In this document: positions 9,908-21,500 of the stretch, one piece after another
Layout of the letters: each line of letters starts with the position of its first letter
Numbering within the stretch: the first letter of the stretch is position 1
Assembly: GCF_932526225.1 (NCBI RefSeq)
Contig: NC_064039.1
Span: 4,973,001-5,037,000, forward strand
DNA from: Nematostella vectensis
Taxonomy: Eukaryota; Cnidaria; Anthozoa; Actiniaria; Edwardsiidae
Length of the DNA: 64,000 nt
Reading direction: 5' to 3'
Notes under the pieces: generated by a model
What the model saw: the letters and a program-made list of their open reading frames with translations, nothing else
Databases searched by the model: none
What the model was told of the DNA's origin: nothing
Position numbers and translations under genes: made by a program

Positions 9908-12900
9908 TTAAGGTGAAAAGAAGAAGCAGTCATTAAAAATATTGCCTTGTGTATCCATCCCTCCGAATACGAACAGAAGCTGTGATGGCGGACTCTCGTT
10001 GTTCTCGCTGGGCGTGGAACTTGGTGCTTCCTCTGTGATTGGAAAGGGGGCTTTTAAAATAAGCAGCGCCAGACACGAGCACCGACACGGTAATTGGCTT
10101 CGCTCTGGCACAACCTCTTTTTGTCATAACTTGTTTTCGCAAAGCATATTAAATAAAAAAAAACACATAAATACAATTAAATTTGAAACAATCACCACCC
10201 TGAAAATATTAGCATCTGAGTATCAAAGTTTATCAAAGGATCCCCAAGTATTTTAAAAAGAGGTGCCCCCTTGAAAAACCCTGGATCCGCCCCCAAGTGA
10301 TCGTACATGTTGGGTAGGTGTAAAGAGTGGTCTTCTTATACCTATTATATTCTCGAAAGCCTGATCATAATTATGGAATTACTCAAGTCAAAGTGTAGGT
10401 TAATCATTGAAGTCTTTTCATACCTGTTATTTTGGGTAGCAAGATCGTACACATTGCATGATCTAGTCGGGGGTTAGGTGGAAGCCCATCACTTCGAATT
10501 CTACTCCATTTACAAGTTTCTAGAGCAAAAACAAAAACATAAACAACAAAACATGTTGAGCTAGAACAGGGACACAATTTGCTAGGGAGAAGATAGGTTC
10601 TTAGTAGCTAACATGGGGAACCAGAGGTATAGAACCACACTCAGCTTTAAGGTGTACACCACAATCCACTACATATTGTGTTACCTGTTTCTAAGACATA
10701 AAAGTCATCCAGTGCCATGCCTAAACCATTCATACCACCAAACAAGTAGAGCCGGTGGCCAATAGCAACAGCAGCATGAGCTGTGCGGGAAGGGGGTACA
10801 TCTCCAGTGGGGTTTAGCTTAGTCCAACTGTTATTTTCTGTAAGGAAATATAATTGCCTTGTATTCAAAGAGGCAAAATAATTTTTAAATTGAGAGGGGT
10901 TTGACTGTCAAAGCCCAACCTAGGTGCTTTAGAGTATAACTATATGCCCCTTTGACTGATTTTCACCAAGACATGATGGCTGTGAAACAACCAGCTAAAA
11001 TTTTCCTTTGAATTGCTTGGGGTTAGGGATGGAGGTTAAGGTTAGGGTTAGGGATTAGAGTAAGAAGCTGCTAGAGCTATCACACTCACAACCAAGACTT
11101 CTGGACGCAGAAGTTGGCAACTTTATAATTCAATGGCCAATGAATAAAGGCTGATCGCCTTATAGGTAATGGCTTAACAAGCACTATGATTTTTTTCTTA
11201 AATTTCAAGGTAATTAGAGAGCTGTTAGCAAGGTATGTAATTTGAGAGCTGTTAAAAAAACAAAGGAATAATTGTTCCACAGCTAGTCCTTTTGACACAC
11301 AGTCCATGTACAGTGTATTACTTCTTGTTTTTTCAACTATACCTGCCAACCTTGAAAGCCAAAAAGCTGGGAGATTGTGTTTCAAAGACAAGAACTGTAA
11401 AGAAATTCTCGAAGAATTTTCCCGAGAGATTACAGTAAATGTATATGCTGGGAGTTGAAGGCTAAAAACTGGGAGTTGAAGGCTAAAAACCAGGGGCCGG
11501 TTTCACAAAGCCTGGATAAGTCTTATCCACCGGTTAAATCTTTATCCAGCGGATAAAAGTTATCTGAGTGGCGTGATTCGGTTGCACAAAGCCCGAATAA
11601 AAGTTATCCAGCAGTTAAAGTTATCTGGATAAAATCTTATCCACCGAATAAATGTGATGAAAAAACAAAATGTGGCGTCTTGCTTTCAAAATTTTTCGTC
11701 AGAATTTAGATTAACTTTAGACGCAGTGAAAGTTGAAACACATGCAAACGACGACTTTTACTGTTGGTAAATTTACAATGAACTACGAACTTACATGCAG
11801 CTTTGGCAGGATTGGAATAAAACTATATTGTCCGTTTTGTTGAGAAATGTGACTCCCAAAGACAGGAAGAAGCTAAACACTATCCCCTGTGATCATTCCA
11901 TGATTTACATGCACTTTGCCTCGATAAACTGTTTGTTTTCTGGCACTTTCAGTAGCTTTTTCAACGATCGCCATTTTGTTTGAAGGAAAAACAGCGCGCG
12001 CTTTGCATATTTACCATGGAAACGGGAAGCCATTTAGTGGCAAATGATGGCTATTCAGCGGATAGTTATCCAGCGTTCTATCCACGCTTTGTGCAACGCT
12101 ATTTTATCGGCCGGATAACTATCCGCTAGATAGGGATTTTATCCGGCGGTTAGCACCTATCCGGCGGATAACTTATCCAGGCTTTGTGCAAGCGGGCCCT
12201 GGATTCTCCCGCGAAAACCGGAAGAGTTGGCAGGTATGTCATACCTGTGTTAAACTGGAAAAGATCATCAAACATATCACTTCCTGCCATTCCGCCATGC
12301 AAAAATATGCTAGTTCCTATGGCAACCATGATGTGTCCATGGCGACAGCATGGTTGCTCACCACTGGTGGTAAGCTGTGACCAACTGTCTGTCTCTAAGA
12401 AAACAAACAAACAAATTAAATTAAGTCTGTTTCACCAAGCATGTGAATGAATAATTGAAGAAAAAATGGCTTTCAAGCCATTCAGCAGAGCTATAAATTT
12501 TTGTGTCCATACAAAATATTGGGCAAAATATAATGGGGTTGGTGAACTCAAACTCCTCCCCTGGCATCATCTTGTGTTACGACATTGCAATCTCTATCTT
12601 GTCACAGTAACAATTAAGCTATCATGAATGAAGAAGAATTTACACTTGATAGCCTTGGAGTGTTTGGGTACAAAAGGATGGGATGTCAAAAAATGTTTTC
12701 AAGAAGAAGAACGTCCATCTTTTCCCTTCCCTCTCCTCCAGCAAAGAGAGTGTTCCCTAAGGGGAGAAAGGGAAGAAATTTTAATGTGTCTTGTGTCAAA
12801 ATCTTCCCTCCCCTCCCCCTCAGGTTATTTAATTAACACAAAACCCAAAAGAGCTTCAAACCTGCATTATACACATGCATTTGATTGTCGTCAACAGGGT

Positions 12901-14865
12901 CAGCCCCCTTGTGGCCTCCACCAAACACAAACAGCTTGTCCCCAACAGCAGCCATGCCATGACATGTACGAGGACTCGGGGTGGGGCCTGTTACTGATGG
13001 CCCGGAACACTCATATTTATCTAAATCAACAAACATCTTTGATTTGATTGTAATACTTGTATAAAACATTAACTGGGAACACAGCATCTACTGTGATACG
13101 GTTGAGAATAATTTAAAAAAGGAAGGGGTTATATAAAAAATATGAATCTATAGAGAGTAATGAGAAATTATCAAATGGGATAATGTATACAATTTAGAAA
13201 ACTTAAAATAAAATGCTTAAGCTGTACACTGTGAACATAAAAGCAGGGAAAACAACAAACATTTGAAAAACCACTTGGCAGATAAAATTTCAACTGGGAT
13301 CTGTAATAACTCCTTTTTTTATTCAAAAAAGGGAAAGCCTCCCAAAACAGCTAAGGTTAGCACTTTTGTACCTGTGTCAATAACCTGCACATCATTGAGA
13401 TTCTGGTCCTGCTGAGCCCCACCAAACACCACAAACCTCTCAGGGTGAGACTTGGGAATAAATGCTGAGTGTTCATATCTGGCCAGCAACCCAGGACACT
13501 TTGGACTATCCCATTTGAAAGTCTCTATATAAACATAAAGTATCACACATTGTATTGCATTGCCTAAAGGCTTATGTAGTGTCAAACACTATAGGCGCCT
13601 ACCTAAGATTGTGGGCAGGGGGGGTGCACATTCATGGGTTTTATATGGATAAAAATAGTATTTGAATATTCGTGAAAAAATGACCCACTTTTTGGTAGCT
13701 AAGGGGGGGGGGGGGGTTCGGGGGGTTGGAGTGCGCTAGAACCCTGCCCACCCCTCTTGGTATACTTAACTGCTTAATAAACACCACAATGAGAAAGTGG
13801 CTCAAATTATGAACAATGATAAAAGCACTGTTAGCAGACTCTTAGGAACAAACTAGTAGAAAAGTGTTTGGGGATGGGTGATTGTTTGTCTGCTCAAATT
13901 ATTTTTTCGGAAGCTTCAGGCTTGCAGGAATTTTTTTTCTTAAGGAACAAAGCTTTGTGGGGGTAAGATTGGTCCTCTAAATTTTATCCTTGCGCTAATT
14001 TATTTGCTACTTAGGGAGTGTTGATTAATTACACTGAGGGAGGAGGGAAGATTTTTACTCAAAAACATCTTAAAATTTCAGAGCCCCCCCCTTATAGAAC
14101 CCCAAAATTTTCTGTATCTTTCCCTTAGAGGACCTTTTTTTTCAGAGCCTCCCCTCCCTTTGGTGGTTAAAAATTTTCGTAGCCCCCCTCAATATCTTCC
14201 CTCCCCCCTCAGTGTATTTAATGAACACTCCTTTATCACTTTTCCACTGGTCTGTCCTTTACTTGGGATTATTCAAAAATAGTTGTTTGGGAACATTGTA
14301 GTGTGTGATGGGAAAGGTTGCATTCGGTCGGCTTTCAAATAAGAGCCAGCCAGTGTAACTGTTTATCTACTGTATGTTGTTGTGAAATGGATTTCAGGAT
14401 TTTCAAGTGTCTTGATGACTTTTTTTTCATTTTAATACATATACCTAAAAGTATTCCAAAGAAACAGCAAAACTTGGTTGGCTTTCTGGATGGTTCCTTA
14501 TGTTTATATTTATTAATATATCTTATAATGGGGTACAATCTGCAAGGTGTCAATGTCATATGACAATAGTTTTTATACATTTGCGCAAGAATAGGAGTTT
14601 CTTTGGTCTTTCTTCGACCAAAAATGAAATAAACCATATTCTTACCTAGATCAAGTATAAATAAATCTGCAAACGATCCGTCCGGGTTTGCGCCCCCTAC
14701 AACCATGACTTGTCCAGCGCTCGAGTGTCCGTTGGACGCAGATATAGGCTTGTAAATGGCTGTGCTACCGACTCTCACACTAGGCCCCACACCCTCAGGT
14801 GATACGGCATACCACAAGTTATGTTTAGGGCTGTCGCCTCGATCTAGGATCGGATGTACTTCCAT
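9908..14865 (-). CDS. RABEPK: Rab9 effector protein with kelch motifs, 7 exons
   Basis: Kelch beta-propeller protein that binds Rab9-GTP in endosome-to-Golgi transport. Exons (5' to 3' on minus): 14865-14646, 13524-13372, 13020-12862, 12394-12245, 10837-10685, 10519-10424, 10032-9908. Every intron is phase 1 with GT-AG ends and the join gives 351 residues (human 372). About one kelch repeat per exon is visible, with repeated GG doublets (VVGGAN, VVFGGAQ, VFGGGHKG, LHGGMAG, LFGGMNG, VFGGMDTQG). Exon 6 (PPNPRLDHAMC) is a short exon found by phase and homology; the human protein has the same LDHSMC segment. The start MEVHPILDRGDSP matches the family N-terminus. It shares a short divergent promoter with TMEM129. 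Degenerate copies of its last exon follow the stop. Confidence 0.93.
11339..12237. mobile_element. Nested MITEs in a RABEPK intron
   Basis: The inner element, 11490-12202, has ~30-bp inverted ends (CCAGGGGCCGGTTTCACAAA on the left, the matching complement on the right) and many internal GGATAA/TTATCC palindromes. Outside it, ATACCTGCCAACC at 11339 faces GTTGGCAGGTAT near 12226, suggesting the inner element inserted into an older inverted-repeat element. No transposase is recognised; a 62-codon frame inside has no clear homology. No unambiguous target duplication was found. Confidence 0.65.
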
Positions 14866-15199
14866 ATCTGTCAGAATAATGCCGGAAGAATTTTAGCGTT
14901 TCCAATGTGGGAATGTAAACCTGTAGAAGTAAACTAAACTTCCGTAAACGTTAAGGTTGAGCCCGCGATATGCAAGTTTACATTTGTGGGTATCCTGTGC
15001 AATTATTCTATTTGTTGATATTTTACCCCCAATAATATATCAAGCTATAGAAAAACGTCTAAAAACTATTATTAAGAACGCATATATAATTATGCAAGAA
15101 TCGACGTTAGCTTGATGTTTAATTATAAACAAATGTAAAGTGTAGAGTTATACATCAATCGTGGGTTTCCTGTGGACGGGCTATTTGTTCTGGTCCAAG
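14866..15199. promoter_or_regulatory. Bidirectional promoter region RABEPK / TMEM129
   Basis: The two start codons are divergent and 334 bp apart, so both promoters and 5' UTRs must sit here. The TMEM129 start is embedded in CCAAGATGGCGGC, a YY1-type motif at the initiator ATG. No TATA box is obvious near either start. Confidence 0.6.
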
Positions 15200-18100
15200 A
15201 TGGCGGCTCTCGCTTTCGAGTTGTATTTCACTCTCGCGTATGGACTTGTAGCGATGTGTTTTTTCGCCCCTCCAAAGGAGTTCGTCAGTGCAGGGCTCAC
15301 TATACAGAACATTTTGTCTAGCTACCTGGGTAGCGAAGATATGGATTTCGTGGGATACCACCTTAGAAGAACTGCGTCAACCGTCTTGGTGCATTCATGT
15401 CTTCCACTTGGTGAGCTACTCAATACTAAATAGACACGTCACAAAACAACAATAAATATTCATTGCATTTTTAGATATTTAAAGTTGTTACAGTCTTTCA
15501 GGAATGGTAATTGCTGGTAAACAACCGAACCCTTAGTTTGGTCATACAACTGTATAAACAGAGTTCATTTTGTTCTGATAACTTCAAGACGAACACTCCT
15601 ACAAAAAAAAAAAAAAAAAAAATGAATTACTTTTGACTAATAAGTGACATGCAATCCTAGATTTCCTGTTAACAAAAAAAATTCGGATAACTGAAAAAAG
15701 AGGTTTAAAGTAAGATGCATTCAATGAGAAAAATTGAATTGTTGTTATTTTCCCTTTTAGGCTATTATATTGGACTGGGGATGATATCAAAGAAGCTTAA
15801 TATGTTTGAACCTGGCCGTGCTGATATCATGATTAACATGTGTTTGTTACTGTGTGTTGGTATTGCCGTGTACGGAGTGGCTTTAGTCAGATATTGGTCT
15901 TGGGACAGGTGGTAAGTAACACAACTGTGGGTAGGAAAAATTAATTATTTTTAATATTAGAAAGGATGTAGTAAATCTACAGCTTCGGTTTTTTATTGTT
16001 GACTACTGCACAGGTAGCCCAGTCGTTTTACCTCAAAGAACAGCCGATTCCAAGCTTCAAACAAGCTTCAAAACCATTGCCTGGGCTACCAGTGACTACT
16101 GTTCTGTCACAACTGGTATTGCACTATGGTCAACATAAATGGCAAAATCACAGTTCTGGAACTTTAGAGACATGAGACATTTTCTAAAGCCAGATTTAGA
16201 TCAATCTCACAGCCATCAATTTTTGGTAACTCATAAAGCCATTTTAGAATTTTGCATCCAGGGTGCATCAAGGGGTAGGCCTAGGGGCCCCCCCTATTTT
16301 CGGATATTTGGCTTAAAAATAACAACAAAATACAAGGAAATCCACGGAAGAACAATGAATCCGCCCCCCTTTCTTGAAACCCTTACTTTGCCCCTCCCTT
16401 TGAAACTCCTGGACTCCCCTGGTATCCTCTCCATGTTTAATTGTTTCTTATTTAAAGCCTTCATTTATTACTTCTTTATTATTGAGTCAAGCTTCCCAGA
16501 TACAATCAGCGACAAAACTGTTGAAAATTTTAGCGCCTCAGATGCAGTTTCAGATGGAAATCTTAATCACGTAGCATAGTGACTTTGATATCCTCCCCTC
16601 CCAACCCCCTCTCCCCCAAATCAATGTTGGATTCTCTTACTGACAACCCTAGACAGCAACTTTGAATGGGGGGGAGGGGGATGTGAGTAATAAAAAGTTC
16701 CCATATTGTAAATTATTTGAGTTAGACTACTTTTTAGATGTCATTTCCAACAGGTTCTGTCACTGATTGTAGGTGCCTTGTCAAATTGGACAAGAAGACA
16801 AATATATAAAATACTATTTTTTGTTTAACTGCAGGTCACACCATCCCCTGTGTAAAGTTCTAGCAAGTCATGGGGGGCCTTGGAGGGCAGTAGCATCTTC
16901 AATAAACATCGAGTTCCGTAGAATCACCAAATTCACTTCCATTATTGGGGCAACCAAATTGTTCATCACAGACTCATGGATAGTCAAATGCACAGCTTAT
17001 AAAGTACATGTCGCACACAAGCCTGATGTACACCTGTCAATCATAGCCTCTGAAGACCATGATATTTCACCTGAGAACTCAGTGTCTCTTCAGTTTTTGA
17101 ACATTCTAGTTGAGAGCATCAATCCTACCGTTGAGCCTTTTGTGATCAGATTGTTGTCAACAGATTACGGCGATCTGAAAGACAGGCTGCAAGCACCTAT
17201 CAGGAATGCAAGGAATGTCATCATTCACCAGTCACTAAGTGATCGCTTCCTGGATGCATTCAGGAGTCTTGTGGAGCAGAATGAGAGATTCCACTTGGGG
17301 GATGCTGAGGTGAGATAATGTACCTCAATGATTCAAATAAGCACCCAATGTGCTTATATATATATATATATATATTTTTTTTTTTGGGGGGGGGGGGTCT
17401 TAGGGGGGCGCTTATTAGAGAGGGGGCACCAGGGCGGATCCAGGATTTCAAAATGGGGGGTGGATGGTGGCCGGATAGACGGCTTACAACTGATCCAGTG
17501 GTTCTTTCTAGGTCACTCATAGATCTTAACATACTTCACGCTGAATTGGATTTGTCTTCAAACATCCATCCAATCCACCCCACCCCCTGTATCCGCCCCT
17601 TGGCGCTTTGAAGGAAAACACCAGTTTTTCAATTGATTGAAAACAAAATCTTATTTGGGATAAACTGAAACAACAGTTAAAATGTTGCTAGATTTAATAT
17701 GGTACATTTGTGGAAGGTATAAATAGATTTTAACCATTCAAGTGATGCTTTTGTTGATATCTTTTTATGGGAATAGAGGGGGGACGCTTATTGGAGAGGG
17801 AGTGCTTTCTTCCTCTCCGAGGTCGAGGAAGCCCTTATTTGAATTTTTATGGGATATTATTTCTTACAGAAGGAGGTCATGACTGAGTTCTTGAAGACAG
17901 TGGTTATATGTGTTCTGATGCTATCGTTTTTGTGTGGTCACTTGCATTAATAGAAGTTGTACTGTAGGCATGCTTTGTTGGGATATAACTCACAATACCA
18001 CTTGTCAACCTAAACTTTGTTTGAAGAAGACTGATTACTGTTACATACCAAATGCAACCATTCCTATGATGCTATCTATGTAGCCACCCAATGGATTGTA

Positions 18101-18591
18101 GCTACAGTTTGCTATTTATTATTATTGTACTGTAGCCATGTGACCATTCATTAGATTTTCCATGCAGCTATTCATCAGACTGTACCCTTTCATTAGATTG
18201 TAGCTTTACAACCATAGATTACTGTTAATTTTAGGCATTTATTCTATTAATGATAATAAAGATTGGGTTAACCCATTGTCTGTGATCCATTCCATTCCAT
18301 CACTATTCCATCACTAAACATTCTATTGTTTTACAGGAACCAGAGCCTTGTATTGGCTGCATGCAGCAGCAAGCTGATATCAAGCTCCACAAGCTTTGTG
18401 ATGATGAGGGGTCATCAGGTGACTGTGTTTCGTGCTACTGTAGGCCAATGTGGTGTCTGGACTGCATGGGGAAATGGTTTGCGAGTCGCCAAGACCAGCA
18501 AAAGCCAGAAACCTGGCTGTCCAGTACATGTCCCTGCCCAACATGCCGATCGGTCTTCTGTATGCTGGATGTGTGTAAAATTGACAGATAA
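15200..18591 (+). CDS. TMEM129: TMEM129, ER membrane RING-type E3 ubiquitin ligase, 4 exons
   Basis: ERAD E3 ligase of the endoplasmic reticulum membrane. Exons 15200-15410, 15761-15911, 16835-17309, 18337-18591 join in phase to 363 residues (human 362). Family landmarks are seen in order: N-terminal membrane segment, AGLTIQNILS, LGSEDMDFVGYHLRRTAST, GYYIGLGM membrane segment, YWSWDRW, EFRRITKF, and the atypical C-terminal RING with CIGCMQ, CYCRPMWCLDCMGKWF and CPCPTCR. The ATG at 15200 is chosen over an in-frame upstream GTG. Introns contain several dispersed repeats and a TA/T/G microsatellite at about 17357-17398. The final 13 codons plus stop are the first unit of a ~5-kb 49-bp array. Confidence 0.95.
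16011..16091. repeat. Short foldback in TMEM129 intron 2
   Basis: Inverted ends AGGTAGCCCAG and CTGGGCTACC flank about 60 bp that contain the CAAGCTTCAAA direct repeat. It looks like a small non-autonomous element. Confidence 0.4.
16270..16425. repeat. Dispersed repeat, GGCCTAGGGGCCCCC family, copy 1
   Basis: This block shares a string of landmarks with 26866-27057: C-rich run then CTATTTTC, AGATATTT-GCTT, CACGGAAGAACA-TGAATCC, and CCCCCCTTTCTTGAAACCC. It is a dispersed repeat inside TMEM129 intron 2. Confidence 0.65.
17432..17602. repeat. MITE-like element with GGGCGGATCCAGG ends
   Basis: The left end AGGGCGGATCCAGGA faces a right end CCTGTATCCGCCCCT in inverted orientation about 160 bp apart. 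Similar CGGATCC/GGATCCGCCCC ends occur near 10285, 26866 and 27050. Non-coding. Confidence 0.5.
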
Positions 18592-21500
18592 CTAAAGTTC
18601 GGTCCTCTGTTTGCTTGATGTGTGTAAAATTGACAGATAACGACAGTTCGGTCTTCTGTATGCTTGATGTGTGTGAAATTGACAGATAACCAAAGTTCGG
18701 TCTTCTGTATGCTGGATGTGTGTAAAATTGACAGATAACTAAAGTTCTGTCTTCTGTATGCTGGATGTGTGTAAAATTGACAGATAACTAAAGTTCGGTC
18801 TTCTGTATGCTTGATGTGTGTAAAATTGACAGATAACTAAAGTTCGGTCTTCTGTATGCTGGATGTGTGTAAAATTGACAGATAACTAAAGTTCTGTCTT
18901 CTGTATGCTGGATGTGTGTAAAATTGACAGATAACTAAAGTTCGGTCTTCTGTTTGCTTGATGTGTGTAAAATTGACAGATAACTAAAGTTCGATCTTCT
19001 GTATGCTTGATGTGTGTAAAATTGACAGATAAATAAATTTCGGTCTTCTGTATGCTGGATGTGTGTAAAATTGACAGATAACTAAAGTTCGGTCTTCTGT
19101 ATGCTTGATGTGTGTAAAATTGACAGATAACCAAAGTTCGGTCTTCTGTATGCTTGATGTGTGTAAAATTGACAGATAACTAAAGTTCGGTCTTCTGTAT
19201 GCTTGATGTGTGTAAAATTGACAGATAACAAAAGTTTGGTCTTCTGTATGCTTGATGTGTGTAAAATTGACAGATAACTAAAGTTCGGTCTTCTGTATGC
19301 TGGATGTGTGTAAAATTGACAGATAACTAAAGTTCGGTCTTCTGTATGCTTGATGTGTGTAAAATTGACAGATAACAAAAGTTGGTCTTCTGTATGCTGG
19401 ATGTGTGTAAAATTGACAGATAACTAAAGTTCGGTCTTCTGTATGCTGGATGTGTGTAAAATTGACAGGTAACTAAAGTTCGGTCTTCTGTATGCTGGAT
19501 GTGTGTAAAATTGACAGATAACTAAAGTTCGGTCTTCTGTATGCTTGATGTGTGTAAAATTGACAGATAACAAAAGTTTGGTCTTCTGTATGCTGGATGT
19601 GTGTAAAATTGACAGATAACTAAAGTTCGGTCTTCTGTATGCTGGATGTGTGTAAAATTGACAGATAACTAAAGTTCGGTCTTCTGTATGCTTGATGTGT
19701 GTAAAATTGACAGATAACCAAAGTTCGGTCTTCTGTATGCTTGATGTGTGTAAAATTGACAGATAACCAAAGTTCGGTCTTCTGTATGCTTGATGTGTGT
19801 AAAATTGACAGATAACCAAAGTTCGGTCTTCTGTATGCTGGATGTGTGTAAAATTGACAGATAACTAAAGTTCTGTCTTCTGTATGCTGGATGTGTGTAA
19901 AATTGACAGATAACTAAAGTTCGGTCTTCTGTATGCTTGATGTGTGTAAAATTGACAGATAACTAAAGTTCGGTCTTCTGTATGCTGGATGTGTGTAAAA
20001 TTGACAGATAACTAAAGTTCTGTCTTCTGTATGCTGGATGTGTGTAAAATTGACAGATAACTAAAGTTCGGTCTTCTGTTTGCTTGATGTGTGTAAAATT
20101 GACAGATAACTAAAGTTCGGTCTTCTGTATGCTTGATGTGTGTAAAATTGACAGATAAATAAATTTCGGTCTTCTGTATGCTGGATGTGTGTAAAATTGA
20201 CAGATAACTAAAGTTCGGTCTTCTGTATGCTTGATGTGTGTAAAATTGACAGATAACCAAAGTTCGGTCTTCTGTATGCTTGATGTGTGTAAAATTGACA
20301 GATAACTAAAGTTCGGTCTTCTGTATGCTTGATGTGTGTAAAATTGACAGATAACAAAAGTTCGGTCTTCTGTTTGCTTGATGTGTGTAAAATTGACAGA
20401 TAACTAAAGTTCGGTCTTCTGTATGCTTGATGTGTGTAAAATTGACAGATAAATAAATTTCGGTCTTCTGTATGCTGGATGTGTGTAAAATTGACAGATA
20501 ACTAAAGTTCGGTCTTCTGTATGCTTGATGTGTGTAAAATTGACAGATAACCAAAGTTCGGTCTTCTGTATGCTTGATGTGTGTAAAATTGACAGATAAC
20601 TAAAGTTCGGTCTTCTGTATGCTTGATGTGTGTAAAATTGACAGATAACAAAAGTTTGGTCTTCTGTATGCTTGATGTGTGTAAAATTGACAGATAACTA
20701 AAGTTCGGTCTTCTGTATGCTGGATGTGTGTAAAATTGACAGATAACTAAAGTTCGGTCTTCTGTATGCTTGATGTGTGTAAAATTGACAGATAACAAAA
20801 GTTGGTCTTCTGTATGCTGGATGTGTGTAAAATTGACAGATAACTAAAGTTCGGTCTTCTGTATGCTGGATGTGTGTAAAATTGACAGGTAACTAAAGTT
20901 CGGTCTTCTGTATGCTGGATGTGTGTAAAATTGACAGATAACTAAAGTTCGGTCTTCTGTATGCTTGATGTGTGTAAAATTGACAGATAACAAAAGTTTG
21001 GTCTTCTGTATGCTGGATGTGTGTAAAATTGACAGATAACTAAAGTTCGGTCTTCTGTATGCTGGATGTGTGTAAAATTGACAGATAACTAAAGTTCGGT
21101 CTTCTGTATGCTTGATGTGTGTAAAATTGACAGATAACCAAAGTTCGGTCTTCTGTATGCTTGATGTGTGTAAAATTGACAGATAACCAAAGTTCGGTCT
21201 TCTGTATGCTTGATGTGTGTAAAATTGACAGATAACCAAAGTTCGGTCTTCTGTATGCTGGATGTGTGTAAAATTGACAGATAACTAAAGTTCTGTCTTC
21301 TGTATGCTGGATGTGTGTAAAATTGACAGATAACTAAAGTTCGGTCCTCTGTTTGCTTGATGTGTGTAAAATTGACAGATAACGACAGTTCGGTCTTCTG
21401 TATGCTTGATGTGTGTAAAATTGACAGATAACCAAAGTTCGGTCTTCTGTATGCTGGATGTGTGTAAAATTGACAGATAACTAAAGTTCTGTCTTCTGTA

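Noticed and set aside
10647-10684. Extension of the fifth RABEPK exon past the donor
   Set aside because: Phase and homology require the GT donor at 10684; the extra codons are read-through into the intron.
11795-11983. 62-codon frame inside the MITE as a transposase fragment
   Set aside because: No catalytic motif or recognised family; length expected by chance.
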